Origin: Aquatica leii
Taxonomy: Eukaryota; Arthropoda; Insecta; Coleoptera; Lampyridae
DNA length: 64,000 bases
Direction of reading: 5' to 3'
NCBI GenBank assembly: GCA_035610365.1
Contig: CM069439.1
Location: 22,643,533 to 22,707,532, forward strand
Position numbers and translations under genes: made by a program. Positions 43,350-55,060 of the stretch are shown in pieces (the stretch's first letter is position 1; the number at the start of each line of letters is the position of its first letter). The notes under the pieces are model-generated. The model was not told the origin of the DNA and searched no databases. It saw nothing but the letters and a program-made list of their open reading frames with translations.

Positions 43350-45240
43350 ATTTTGTAGCAAATACACTGCCGTCTTTTAGTTCTTGTACCGTCCGATTCC
43401 TGAGCATTGAGTTGACCCGGTTTCGAACTAGCGGTGTGCTTCCTTTTTTTTCCATTGCCCTTGCAATTGAGGTAGAGGTAGTATTGTCAAATGCTCCTTC
43501 AATATCCAGAAAAACATTTAATGCAATATAATTGTATTGAGTTGCGTCTGCTTACTAGTTGGTGAATTGCTAACTGGCTTCGGTGCAGAGGCAAATCCTT
43601 TACTGTTCCGTATACACCTGTCGATTACTTTTTCAAGTAGTTTTAAAATGAAGAAAATCTAGCTAATCGGTCTGTAAGATTAAATACTACCTAGACAATC
43701 CGCCAGCTGTTTGTTATATGCAAAAGTACTAAGCTGGCTTTGAAAATTTTGTATACTGCGTTTCAAAAAGCAGCAAATCCTTTTTGCAGCATGATGAGAT
43801 AAATTCCATCGGCTTCTGGAGGCTGAAATCGTTTAAACGTATTGATTTCTCATTAGAGGTTTTTTTTGCTAAATCCCAGTTCTTTCTGGGTGCCCGTTTA
43901 TTTGGTGCTTCTAGATTCTGATGCTTAGGAACTTCGGGTAACGATGAACCTAGAAAGTGTTTTTGCAGTAGTTCTTGCAAAGTACCTTCAACTGAGTCTG
44001 TAAACTTTCCGTTTTCAGTCAGCACAGAACCGATGTTTCTAGTGCGGTCTTTGCTCAGAGATTTTTAGAGTCGAGAACTTATCGATTCATTTTCTACGTC
44101 CTTACAGTACCTTCTCCATGAGTCTCTTTTTGCTTTTTTAATGACATTGTTGTATGTTGTGCGGCTGGTTCTGAATTTATCCCAGTCTCCGCTTTTTTTG
44201 GCTGTGTTAAATACCCTTCTGGTGCGTGCCCTTGCTTCGTCAAGCTCCCAGTCGGTGTTTTTCGGGATTATGTATTCCATTACGGGTTTTTCGTTTAATT
44301 TAATGTTGAATCAAATGTATCTATGATCAGATAAAGAAGGTTCATTTGATACATGCCACACTTTGCTTGCTTCTGAACTAGCAAGCATAAGGTCAATAAC
44401 TTTACTGCGCGACTGCATCTCCGTTATTTATTAGGTCTAAGTTTCCTTTTACAGTAAATTCTAAAAGTTTTTTACTTCTTGAATTTGTGTTTGTGTTTCC
44501 CTACAAGGTGTGGTGTGCATTGGCATCGCATCCAAAAATCAGCTGTTTGTTAATCCCACTGTTAATCAGCGGCGGCGGTGGTTCTGTTTGGTTGTAGGAA
44601 AAACTCTCTCTTGAAGCTTTTGCTGCTACAAATATTTTAGCTGTTACTTGGTCTCTAGAACATAAATCCCACAATGGCATTAAGTTTAGTGCATTTTTGG
44701 GGTTGTGCACAAGTTGGGCTGCAAGCAGTCATTTACCTAGACAGTTCAACACTTTTATTGTTCTTTGTAGATCTATGACTTCTGGTCAAGGGCAATATCA
44801 ATGTCGTGTGCCACGATATAAGCATTGAGAGTCGTTGAGGCTGTCCTGCAGTGATGTATATTTATTTGAACGATTTTAAGCATTAGATTTGCCGTCACCA
44901 CGTTCTTTCCGGCTTTGGATTTACTTTCATTGCTTCGTAGACATCACTTTAGCATCCGGTTTTCTGCTGCTTTTTTGGAGTCAGCTAGCACCCGGAAACT
45001 GATCCTTGAAAATCCGAGGTGCCATTGGCTGGTTAACGCTTTCAGATTTTTCTAGGACCTCTCGTTCATAAACTGGACGTATTGGGATTCTTTAGAATCT
45101 GGTTTAGTGTTAACCACCCGCCACATATTAATACTGATGTTGTTCTTTACCGACATTCTTTTCAGTAGAGTGGCCGGTTTCAGTGTTGTTTCCGTGACCC
45201 AAGCAATAACCTTCTTGGATGCAAGAAGGTTTTGAAAACA
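43350..45240 (-). pseudogene. APE-type LINE (Jockey/LOA/I-like), truncated in RT
   Basis: On the minus strand, 45060-44930 has ORF1-end sequence (TSQWHLGFSRISFRVLAD). ORF2 starts near 44890 with LMLKIVQINIHHC and DIDIALDQEVI, the endonuclease N-terminus. IFGCDANAHHTL (about 44505-44540) is the catalytic GCDANAHH block, followed by LEFTVKGNLDLINNG and PSLSDHRY-like sequence (44330-44350). The linker reads ARTRRVFNTAKKSGDWDKFR and YNNVIKKAKRDSW (44280-44065), then 44025-43729. RT begins with FLDIEGAFDN (about 43505) and MEKKGSTPLVRNRVNSMLRN (43455-43395), ending near 43350 before the catalytic YADD. Stops and frame changes are frequent. It cannot reverse transcribe. Confidence 0.75.
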
Positions 45241-45243
45241 AAT

Positions 45244-45247
45244 AATC
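45244..45247. repeat. AATC target duplication, left
   Basis: AATC directly before the left LTR; the partner is at 47633-47636. Confidence 0.8.
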
Positions 45248-45832
45248 TGTTAGCGGCGCGGCGTACTAACAATATGGAAACGGCGTCGGTACGCGGTAGT
45301 TACCCGTCGCGAGTAGTTTGGCTGCGTAGCGATACGGCGGTGGGTACTACTAGGCGCGATGTAGAGCAAACTCGTATACGTATAAAACAGTAGCGTGGTT
45401 TAATAATATATTTACAAATGGAATATGTACAATACTAAACAATAATATATAAACAAGAACGAAACGATATAAAAACGGTCGTTGATTACGCCAAGCCTCA
45501 ATACGCTTACTCTTGGCGGTGATGCGCGGGTGGTATAGAGCGGAGGTGCGATGCAGGTACCAGGCCTCAATCTGCCTACTCCCGGTAGTCTGCTCTCCAT
45601 AGACTTCCACTAGGATAAGTGCCAGACGGCCAGACTCAGCCGCCCATTAAGGGAAAGGTGTCTTAACCCAGCACTGATTCCCAAAGTGGAATGAATTTCG
45701 GTCGTCGGGCTGCTTCCTTTAAACCGTTGTAGATACCCTCAGGCGGTCTGGAGTGGTAGGGCAGCTCTGCGCAGGAAGTGGGACGTTGCGGTTGAGGTGG
45801 TGGAAACGTCTCTATTGGAGGGGACGGTAACA
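45248..45832 (-). repeat. LTR (3' LTR in transcriptional sense)
   Basis: 585 bp starting TGTTAGCGGCG and ending GGTAACA on the plus strand. The gag frame runs into it and stops at 45663. Confidence 0.92.
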
Positions 45833-46808
45833 GACCCCCCCGCTTCGAAGACGTTTCCACCGGCTGCGGAGTTTTTTTCCAAATTTCTGGAGGCGTCAAA
45901 ATTTGTTGGGTAGGCGGTGTTGCAAGGCAGCGACGTTGTTTGTAGTCTAAAGTAGACGTATAGAATTTTGAGGTTCTGGAACTGGTTCGCTTTTTCAGTT
46001 TAGGAGCGTAGGAATCCTCTTCGTTTTTTTCTGTCGGAGCGGCTACCGGCGACTGCGGAATCTGCATCGTAAAGGCGATTTTTGAGCCGTACGGTTGCGC
46101 GTCTTCGAAGCAAACGGGATGTGAGCTTGCGTCGGTGAATAGCGTCTCTAACTTCTCAGAACAAGTCACTCCCGTACGTTGGTGAAGTTCTTGTTGGTCT
46201 CCTTCTGTCGGGGTTGCTTCCACTAGTTGCAGGCTCGGTATCGTGAAGACCGTCTGCATACAGAGTGGTTGAGGTTCCTCAAGGCAGGCCAAAGATGCGT
46301 TCACGGCAACGTGTAACGTAGTGGCAGGTTCTGGGTTTCTTGTTTCGGCGGTCGGTATTAGTGGTAGTTCAGTTTGTGGTTCGCTTTCCAATGTCGTTTC
46401 GAGAGCGGATTCGAGATTGGAAACGAATGCCGGATGCTCGAGGGGGTCTGACATCGTTTTGGTTGTGGTTTGGTAATGCTGGTGGTTGATTTCGTCAGCG
46501 TTTGGCGTCGGTTGACACCCAAAAAACTCTTCCAGAAAGAAATCTTTGAACTCCTGGAAGCGCGTTGCAAAGTCGGCGTAGATGTTCCACCATTCTGCTG
46601 CTCGGCCTTTCAATGCTCGTTTCGTCAGGGAGAGACGCTGCTCCTCGGTGGTTGGTTCTTCTTGAAACCGTAGTTCAAGCTGTCGTATCAACGCTACCGG
46701 GTCTTCTGTCAGGTCTCCGTTAAACGTTGGCAAGGGTCGGCAAGTGGGTTGTGCAAGTAGCATCTGGCGAAGCGTTGCCAATAAGTTATCGACTTGGTTG
46801 GCATTCAT
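45663..46808 (-). CDS. Gag-like protein of the LTR element
   Basis: The start is chosen at 46808 (MNANQVDNLLATLRQ), because the longer frame from 47072 begins inside the LTR and reads through the primer-binding site. The 381-residue product has a retrotransposon-gag core: FNGDLTEDPVALIRQLELRF, then LTKRALKGRAAEWWNIYAD and FKDFFLEEFFG. The remainder is Pro/Thr/Glu-rich and low in structure, with no CCHC knuckle. It ends inside the 3' LTR. Gag would form the particle that packages the RNA. No stop or frameshift interrupts it, in contrast to nearly every other coding segment here. Base composition is much less AT-rich than its neighbours, consistent with recent arrival. Confidence 0.85.
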   Translation of the reverse strand: MNANQVDNLLATLRQMLLAQPTCRPLPTFNGDLTEDPVALIRQLELRFQEEPTTEEQRLSLTKRALKGRAAEWWNIYADFATRFQEFKDFFLEEFFGCQPTPNADEINHQHYQTTTKTMSDPLEHPAFVSNLESALETTLESEPQTELPLIPTAETRNPEPATTLHVAVNASLACLEEPQPLCMQTVFTIPSLQLVEATPTEGDQQELHQRTGVTCSEKLETLFTDASSHPVCFEDAQPYGSKIAFTMQIPQSPVAAPTEKNEEDSYAPKLKKRTSSRTSKFYTSTLDYKQRRCLATPPTQQILTPPEIWKKTPQPVETSSKRGGLLPSPPIETFPPPQPQRPTSCAELPYHSRPPEGIYNGLKEAARRPKFIPLWESVLG

Positions 46809-47027
46809 TGTGGTTGATGTTGATGATCGTATTGTTGGGCGCCACTGGAGTTTACCGGGTCCAAGCCGGGGTCTTAACGTGTGTCGTTTCGGCGGACGGT
46901 GGTTGACGGCCGGTGGTCGTCGTTTCGATGGACGCTGATTGGATGTAGTGGTTGTCGTCTCGACGGACGTTGGTTGACTGCAGTGAGACTTCTCAGGTGT
47001 GGGCCGGTGCGCGTTGCTTCCGACTGA

Positions 47028-47045
47028 GCCCCACGTTGGGCGCCA
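47028..47045 (-). promoter_or_regulatory. Primer-binding site of the LTR element
   Basis: TGGCGCCCAACGTGGGGC on the minus strand, two bases inside the 5' LTR. It starts TGG, complementary to a tRNA CCA end. Which tRNA is not assigned. Confidence 0.75.
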
Positions 47046-47047
47046 AT

Positions 47048-47632
47048 TGTTACCGGCGCGGCGTACCAACAATATGGAAACGGCGTCGGTACGCGGTAGT
47101 TACCCGTCGCGAGTAGTTTGGCTGCGTAGCGATACGGCGGTGGGCACTACTAGGCGCGATGTAGAGCAAACTCGTATACGTATAAAACAGTAGCGTGGTT
47201 TAATAATATATTTACAAATGGAATATGTACAATACTAAACAATAATATATAAACAAGAACGAAACGATATAAAGACGGTCGTTGATTACGCCAAGCCTCA
47301 ATACGTTTACTCTTGGCGGTAATGCGCGGGTGGTATAAAGCGGAGGTGCGACGCAGGTACCAGGCCTCAATCTGCTTACTCCCGGTAGTCTGCTCTCCAT
47401 AGACTTCCACTAGGATAAGTGCCGGACGGCCAGACTCAGCTGCCCATTAATGGAAAGGTGTCTTAACCCAGCACTGATTCCCAAAGTGGAATGAATTTCG
47501 GTCGTCGGGCTGCTTCCTTTAAACCGTTGTAGATACCCTCAGGCGGTCTGGAGTGGTAGGGCAGCTTTGCGCAGGAAGTGGGAGGTTGCGGTTGAGGTGG
47601 TGGAAACGTCTCTATTGGAGGGGACGGTAACA
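47048..47632 (-). repeat. LTR (5' LTR in transcriptional sense)
   Basis: 585 bp starting TGTTACCGGCG and ending GGTAACA on the plus strand. Nearly identical to 45248-45832, and should carry the minus-strand promoter. Confidence 0.92.
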
Positions 47633-48250
47633 AATCTGTAGTTCCCTATCCAGTGGTTTCTTAATATTTGACGTTCCGATTACCCGCTGGTTGCCTTTTC
47701 TGTGCACAGTGAGTACTAGAGCAAACTTACCATTTGCATTAACTGTAAATAAAATTGTCATATTTTTCTTATCTAAATTTGTCGATTCGTTATACACTTT
47801 TGTCCTCTAGGTCCAAAAGTAAGCCCTCTTTTTAGAATTTATTCTGCATTAAACACTCTTGCATGTTTCAAAAATGCTGCTGTTCCATTTTCTGTAAGCA
47901 GACCTTTAACTTTTGTAAACTATTTTTTATTTTTTGGCCGATTTACATATTAAGATTGCTTTTATGATACAACCCGTCCTTTAGAAAGCAATAAAACCAT
48001 TTTTCTCTAGTTTATTGTTAAAAAATTGAACTTTTATATTGATCAACTATTTTTTTACAGAGTTTGGAAACCTTCTTTTTTTATAGAAAATCTTATTTTG
48101 GCGCAGTTAAGTACTCATTCCACTAACAACTTTTTACTTTTCTTTTCTTTCCTGAAACTGACTCGGGTCCAGAATGGCGTGGAAAATCAAGTAGACTTCT
48201 GTCTAGAATTTTATTATAAAGTGTGGTTTGCAGTACCCTCAACTTTCTAG
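47633..48250 (-). pseudogene. pogo/jerky-like DDE transposase fragment
   Basis: The minus strand has LLTENGTAAFLKHARVFNAE near 47900, then GLTFGPRGQK and STNLDKKNMTILFTVNANGK (47785-47728). This matches the DDE_1 pattern of jerky/pogo proteins, in which a first-Asp block is followed by PKG...KKVY and D-K-E-x-x-T-V-L-x-T-x-N-A-x-G. The expected first Asp (F-N-A-D-E) falls at the break after FNAE, where a stop follows. It abuts the right LTR of the gag-only element, whose insertion cut this fragment or landed beside it. Similar in type to 1.6-2.3 kb, but not obviously the same copy. Confidence 0.5.
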
Positions 48251-51200
48251 TAGCCTTTAGCACAAACATTTTATTGTTTATGACTTTTAAAGCCTAATTG
48301 AGTTTTGTACATGAGTACAAAAATTTCTTCTGTTTGGTTACGCGGTCATTCTCTCCTTAGGTCATCTAACGGTGGGTATCTTAAATTAGGTTACTACATT
48401 GTCTTGTACAGCAGTTATTTTTTTTAGATTTTCTGACAATTAATTTCGTTATTTAAATCAAAATAGCCATATGTGGCCTTAGGTTTTGCAGTTGCCACAA
48501 AAGATTTTTGCAAGTAAATGTTTTTATAGCTGTATAAACATGTTTTATATAATTATTTTCTTTTATTTTCTTTTAATTATTTTTTTTTAAATAAAAGATT
48601 AGTGTAGGTAGACAAAAATTACTTTTAAAGTTGGTGATTGGTATTGGTATTGGTATACGGAGTAGAATCAGAAAGAAAATGTATCTTAGATGTTCTTTGA
48701 TTTGATTATAAAATTATATTCTTAAATTTTACATTTACATATAACAACTTGTTTTATTACAGTGCTAATATAGGGAATTAGTTGTTTGGGTGGTATTAAG
48801 TAACAAAGATTTGTAGAGGGAATAAAGTTGTAGCCGCTCTTAACGTGTGTCTCTGTATCATTAGTTATTGGTAATGTATATGATCAAAACTCTGTAAGTC
48901 AACTCAAAAATACGTAATGTTAGTTTAAATAAAATAATTAACAAAATAGTATTTATATTTAATGCTGTAAGATTAACTTCAAAACTAAATACTAAGCATT
49001 AAGCACTGTTTCAACTGAAAAAGTTCTTAAGGAACGTATGCTCAATTGTCTGCGACTCATTGAAGCTCTGATAAATAGTCAAAAGTTTGTGTTAAAAGAG
49101 GGTAGTTACCAAAGCGTCAGTTAAAGATTACCAATGTTTTGTAAAGCATATGTGCAATCAAGTAAAAACGTATAGAAATAAAATTAGTAAAATGTGCGTT
49201 GATAACAAAAAAAGTTTTGTTGGTTATCTTGAGTAAATTGTTTGGGTTAAGCTTTTAATCAAAATAACTTTTTGCATATTTGTTAGTCTTTTTAAGATCT
49301 TTGAAACACAAACGTAATTACTGAACAACTTTTAATTTCAGTTTTATCTAAGCAAAATTTTATACAAATGTGTTCTTTTTAAGTATTTCTTGTGTTTGTG
49401 TACGTAATAGAAACAATTAATTTTTTTCGTTAAATTAGTTTGTGTTGAGATAGACTTTTTTTATTAGATTTGAAAACGGTTTTTATCTCAGCTGTAATAT
49501 TTTGTTGTTTTAGATGTGTAACGCAATAGATAATATTTTTTGTTTAGTTTATATTTTGGTGTTTTATTTAGTTTGGGGTCAGTACTTGTTGCACATGAGT
49601 ATCCGGGATGAATCTTTTAATAAATATTTATCTAGTTTCTTAAATGTTTTTTCTCGTTTCTTTTTTAGTTACGTGTGTTGTTTTTGAAGTAATTTGTCGT
49701 TGTGGAAGAGGTTTTGTAAGTTTTCCATAATTACGCCATTGTATAAATCAAAGTTAAAAGGTAACAGACGCTTGTACAAAACTTAACTCAAACATGAAAT
49801 TCTTTATTACAAAAAACTTGAATTATACAAAGTTTTCGTGTGCAATAACGCCACAAAATTTATGTAGTTTTTTATGTAACTTGTTGCTTTTATTATTTCA
49901 ATTATGTTTTCGGCTTTAGAAATTAATCAAGAATCCGTGTTAAGAATGATTTAGTTTAAATTTTGATACGTAGAAGACGTCTCTCGACAACGTTTTTAAT
50001 TTCATTTCTTAATTTAGTATGTTTCCTTAATCACTTAGACCCTCTCACTCTCTGTGTCCTCGCCGACGCCATCCATTAATTACAAAAGTGATAATTTTAT
50101 TATCTCAGAAGCATTACCAAAATAAACTTCAGTAATTAATTTATCCTCAGATTTGGTGTAGTGGTCGCCCTTTTGGTAAACCTAGGTATTGAAATTCGAT
50201 CCTCTTTATAATACGTAATTGATTCGCACACGATGACGCTAACGTGTAGTTACCTAAAAATTACAACAATTTTATGTGACATGTTTTTTTATGAATTCGC
50301 ACTTAATTTGTTTTATGCTAAAAATAGAATTAATATAAAAATTTTTTTGTAATTCAAGTATTCCATACTTTTTAGATAACTAAAAATTGTTTTATTGTAA
50401 TCTCAGCTAACATAACTTCTCTTACTTCCTTTTTCCGGTTTCCGATTGTTTTAAAGGTTTTGTATGGCATTTAATTCGAAACTAAAGGATGTACAAACAT
50501 TGCATCCATCCTCAATCGTGCTTGATTTCAAATATCACAAAAGGATATTCAATTGTTAAACAAACATTTACGGTTTTTTGATAAATCTGAATTTATCTCA
50601 AAATGTTTGTTTTTAGGTCGTTCATTCAAATCACTTTACCCTATTTGACAAACGTAAAATTTTAAAAATAAAAATATTTATTTCATTATTTATATGCTAA
50701 TTATGTAGAAACATTTTGCTTTACAAACCAATTAAGCTTAGTTCATTAATTTTGTGATTATTTTGATACGGGTGTTTGTCAGTGTCAACAAATAGGGTTA
50801 TTAATATTTCCAAGTTGGATTAAATTTTTATAAACGTCACTACCTATTTTTGGTTCTAGATTTACCAGACGTTTTGGTGTGTTCTTTAATTTAAAACGCG
50901 TTATTACTACCTATTTTAATTTACGGTAAAAATTTTATTTCAAATATGAAACTTTATTTTTACAAGTAAAAAGCGGTAAGTTACTAATCCGTTTACCATG
51001 TTTGTTTACATATTACAAATTACAACGTTGTTACAACATTCTAGAAGTTTACATTTTTGCGTATGTTTATGAAGAAACTTTCAAAAGCATCGGTCGCGAA
51101 ACATACATAGCAGTGAAACTTTATTACAACATTTTTATAAAACAATTTTAATATAAAATTGTTAATACTTTTGTTTATTTACTATTCTTAACAATTAAGC

Positions 51201-51479
51201 TAAAATTTTATATTGTATTTGGCTTACGGTTGAAAAACGTATCAACTCTTATTTTATTGTATTTACACGTTTTATTTGTATACTTTACATTTGTTACTTA
51301 TTTAAACGACGTATGAGTTTTTAGGTGTTTTATTTTAAATAAGGTTTCTAATAGCCTTGGCACCTAGGCTGCTTCAGAGAGTTTTAACTCTTAAGTTCTA
51401 CTTCTTCGATAGACTTCGTGCGGTACCTTTCGATGTAGAAGGTCGTGTTTACATTTAAGGAAACGTAAAAATGAAATAC
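48251..51479. other. Long AT-rich stretch, no gene recognised
   Basis: No domain, RNA gene or inverted termini recognised over more than 3 kb. The sequence becomes purine-rich on the plus strand after about 51480, where the next LINE begins. Confidence 0.45.
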
Positions 51480-51829
51480 AAGTGTAAAAGTTGGAGAAGA
51501 TAGTGAGCGAAGGAACGGGAGTTAGTAGTGGTAGTAAAGAGAGAATAAATAGAGAAACATGAGTGGGTAACGGAGGAAGGGAGTAAAAGAATAAATAAAT
51601 TAAGTAAAAATGAAGAACCGTGGTGGAAAAGTATAAAACTGTAACGAACAAGTGAAATTAAGGCGAATAAACAGTATAATCGAAAAGGTCAGTGATAAAA
51701 GATAATAAAAGTAAAAGAAAAGACAACAAATATTTGAAAGAGGAAAAAAAATAAGATCACCGGACAATTAAAAGATAACGGATGAAATCGAAGGAAAAAC
51801 CTTAAGAACAGAAGGAGAAAGGAAAAAAA

Positions 51830-52392
51830 TGGAGGAGTTAAAAGAATGAATGAGGGAAATGATGAAACAGATGGAAGAAAATATGCAAGGAATAAGGCAA
51901 GAAATCAAAGAAATGAAAAAAGAAATAGGAGAAAAGGAAAAGAAGTGAAAGAAAGAAAAAGAGAAACTGGTGCGGAGAATAGACAAACTGGAGAAAAAAG
52001 CTGAAGATGAAGAAAGATGGAAAAGGAAGAATAATATTGTGATAAAAGAGTGGAGAAGTGAAGAGTCACAAAAAGATTTAGCATTGATGCTGGAAGAAAA
52101 ATGAAATGTAAAAGTAGAAGTGAAAAAGGTGACAGTAATAAACAAAGAGAAGAAAAATGAGATGGTTGAGGATAGAAGGAAAAGCAGAAGGTGATGGCGA
52201 AGATGGGAAGAAAGAAGAGTACAAAGAGAAATAATGAACATAGCGGTGGAAAAAAGAGCGGAAGAGAAAAGAGTATGGGTAGGATACAGGAAAATAGAGA
52301 TAGACGGAGAAAGATACATATGGAACGACAAGGATAGGGATATGAGCAGAAAAAGGGAAGAGGCAATAGGTACCAAAAAGGCAAAAAAGTAA
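51830..52392 (+). pseudogene. LINE ORF1, coiled-coil protein
   Basis: The plus strand gives MEELKE, stop, MREMMKQMEENMQGIRQEIK and EMKKEIGEKEKK, then EKEKLVRRIDKLEKKAED with heptad-like spacing, and NNIVIKEWRSEES, the start of the RNA-binding-like part of L1-style ORF1 proteins. It continues REIMNIAVEKRAEEKRVWVG and IDGERYIWNDKDRDMSRKRE. It would trimerise and bind element RNA. Three or more stops and a shift near 52110 disable it. Confidence 0.65.
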
Positions 52393-52519
52393 AGGGCGAA
52401 GAAAGGGGGGGGGCGATAAAGGAAAGAAGGTTGACAAAATGGTAAAGAAACAGAATAATGAGTGATAGAAAGGGAATAAAAAAAGAAGGAGGAAAAAAAG
52501 CAAGTAAGGAAGAAGGGAG

Positions 52520-55060
52520 GTGAGTGAGCTAAGAGTATTGTTTTGGAACGTAGCGGGAATAAAAAACAAGGAACAGGATTTTTGAAAGTACATCAAGGAG
52601 CAAGATGTAGTAGGATTACAGGAGACATGGATGGAAAAAAAAGAATAGGAGTGGTGGGAAAAAGAGTTGCCGGAGGTATTTGAGTGGGTGGTGCAACATG
52701 CAGAAAGAGAGAAAAGTAAAAGGAGAACAAAGGGGAATATAATAACGGGAATAAGAAAATGGTTGAGTCAGGAAAAAAGAGAAAGTGCAATAGAGAAGAG
52801 GAGTTGTAGAAAGGAACATACAGTGGGGAAAAACAAAAATAAAAATAGAGACGGTTTATAACAGTAGAATGAAAGAGACAAGGACAAACAGAAGAGATGA
52901 TAAAAGAGAGGGAGAAGGGATTAATAATAGTAGGAGGGGACTTTAACGCAAGAATAAGGAAAGAGGGGGGAATACAAGAAAGGAAAGGGACGGGAAAAAT
53001 ACAAACAAAGGACAAAATGATAAATAAAGAGGGAGAAGAACTGCTGGAAAAAAGGTGGGAAATAATGAATGGGAACAGAAAAGAAGAAGGAATGGGGGGG
53101 AAGGAATACGTGCATAGGAAGACGGAAAAAATTAATAATACATTTTGTCATGACAAATGAAGAGGCTGGAGAAAAACTAAAGCAATTTAAGGTAGGAGGA
53201 TGGGAAGAGTCAGACCACCAACTACTGGAATTGACAATGGAAGGAAGATAAAGAGAAGAAAGAGAAGAAGATGAGGAGTACATAACAAAAAAAAGGTGGA
53301 CAGAAGAGGGTATAAAAGATATAAAGAGAGAATAGGGAAAACGGTATGGGTAGGGAAGGGATTACAAAAGAGTGTGGAGGAAATGAGAGAGATGATGGAG
53401 AAAGCAACAGAGAGAGTCAGATTTAGAAAGTGGAACGGAGAGAAAACACGATGGAAGTCATGGTAGGATAGAAAATGCAAGGAAGCTAAGAAAAATGCAA
53501 GGAGAGCATTAAAACAATGGAAAAAGGGAAGAAAGAAAAAGAAGAATACATAGAAGCAGTACAAATACACAAAAAAACATGCGAGAGAAAGAAAGAAAAA
53601 CAAAAAAACAAGAGGAGCAGACCAAAGGAATAAGAACGGAAAAAGATGTATGGAAGTACTTAAAGGAAGAAACGAAGAGAAAAACGACATCAAAGGGAAT
53701 ACGAATTAAAAATGGGAGATATATTTTAGGAACCTGCTGGGAGGGGAAAACAAAATCGAAAAAAAGAAAAAAAAAGACGCAGTAGTAAGACGGGAAGAAG
53801 GAGATAGAGATAGAATAAAGGAAGGCAAAGTAATAGAGACAATAAAGAATATAAAACAAAGGAAAAACGACAGGAAAAGATGGAATACAAGGCGAAGAGT
53901 GGGTATACGTAGAAGAAAATGTAGCAAAAAGAATGACGGAAATACTACATAAAATATGGAAAACGGAAGGATTCCCGGAGAGATGGAGAGAAGGAATAAT
54001 ATGCCCGATCCATAAAAAAGAAGAAAGAAATAAAGTCAAGAATTACAGAAGGGTAACATTATTAAGCACGACATACGAGTTATATGCGACAGTGCTACAA
54101 GGAAGACTACAGAAGGAAATAGAGGAAAAAGGTTTGGTACCAGACGGACAAGCGAGATTCAGAAAAGGAAGAAGAGTAATAGACAACATATATATACTGA
54201 AACACTTGGCAAATAGAGAGCAAAAAAAAAGGGGAAAATGGTGGCACTATTCGTAGATCCAAAAGCCGCTTTTGACAGAGTGAACAGAGAAAAACTGTTA
54301 GAATACATGAAGAAAAAAAATCAATAAAAGATTAATAGAAAGAATGAAGGAAATCTACAAAGAAACAAGGAGCAGGGTCATAGTGAATGGAGAAGAGAGC
54401 GAGAAATTCATTATAAAGAGAGGGTTGAGACAGGGATGCCGACTGAGCCGAAGCCTGTTTGCAGTATATACGGGGGATCTGAAGGAAACAATGAGAGGAC
54501 AACAGACAAGAGAGATAGTAGTAGGGAAAGCAAAGGTATGGTCGTTGGCGTATACGGATGACATAGTGTTGGTGGCTAAGAAGGAAAAGGAAATGAAAGA
54601 GATGATGAAAACGCTGGAAAAATACATAAAAAAAAAAAGAAATGGAAGTAAACACGAAAAAAACAAAAATAATGGTATTTAAAAGAAGAGAGGGAAAAAA
54701 AAGAGAGGAGTGGAAATGGATGGACGAGGAAGCGCAACAAGTGAAGGGATTTACATACCTGGATTACACGATGAAGCAAGATAATAAGGATGTAGAACAC
54801 ATAAAGCAAAGAGTGAATAGGACAAGTGTGGGGGTAGGGAAAAGATATTCAAGATGGATATAGAAAAAAGAAAACTATTGTTCGAAAAGTTAATAAAAGG
54901 TGTGGTGATGTATAGGGCGGAAGTACGGGGGTGGAAGGAGTGGAGTGAGGTAGAAGTGATACAGGAAAAATACTGGAGATGGGTAATGGGACTGGACAGA
55001 GATACACCAGGGTATATTGTGACAGAAGAGGTACAGGTAGGAAAAATAAGAGTATAGACA
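52520..55060 (+). pseudogene. LINE ORF2, endonuclease and reverse transcriptase
   Basis: The endonuclease starts SELRVLFWNVAGIKNKEQDF (about 52520), with VVGLQETWM as the catalytic Glu block. Then LIIVGGDFNARI (52918-52955) and WEESDHQLLELTM (53200-53240) follow; the SDH motif is intact. RT begins at 53933 (ILHKIWKTEGFPERWREGI), with PIHKKEERNKVKNYR and LVPDGQARFRKGR, then VNGEESEKFIIKRGLRQGC (54380-54440). The catalytic box is YTDDIV at about 54550-54566, with both Asp present but Thr for the usual Ala. After this come KKTKIMVFK, GFTYLDYTM and a C-terminal region ending TPGYIVTEEVQ. Frameshifts near 52870, 53150, 53500, 53920, 54250, 54640 and 54860 break it. Confidence 0.8.

Larger units (their letters stand above)
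45248..47632 (-). mobile_element. Non-autonomous LTR retrotransposon (gag only)
   Basis: Two 585-bp LTRs (45248-45832 and 47048-47632), each bounded TG...CA, flank a 1.2-kb interior, with an AATC duplication outside. The transcribed strand is minus: after the 47048-47632 LTR comes a primer-binding site TGGCGCCCAACGTGGGGC (47045-47028), two bases from the LTR. A purine run GAAGCGGGGGGG lies next to the other LTR (about 45833-45846). By eye the LTRs differ at about 14 of 585 positions, so insertion is fairly recent. The interior has gag but no protease, RT or integrase, so mobilisation would need a helper, probably a Ty3/gypsy-type relative (4-bp duplication, PBS style). Confidence 0.92.

Noticed and set aside
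45350-45610. 86-codon minus-strand frame found in both LTRs (also 47150-47410)
   Set aside because: It lies in the LTR 3' part and is duplicated only because LTRs are duplicated; composition and position suggest untranslated sequence.
46809-47072. Upstream extension of the gag frame as the true N-terminus
   Set aside because: It would begin inside the LTR and span the primer-binding site; the Met at 46808 directly precedes the conserved gag region. Kept as a low-interest finding only.
51768-54039. Series of long minus-strand open frames rich in Phe, Ser, Leu (up to 202 codons)
   Set aside because: They are the complement of the purine-rich LINE coding strand; no domains and no start context. 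The plus-strand frames match endonuclease and RT motifs.
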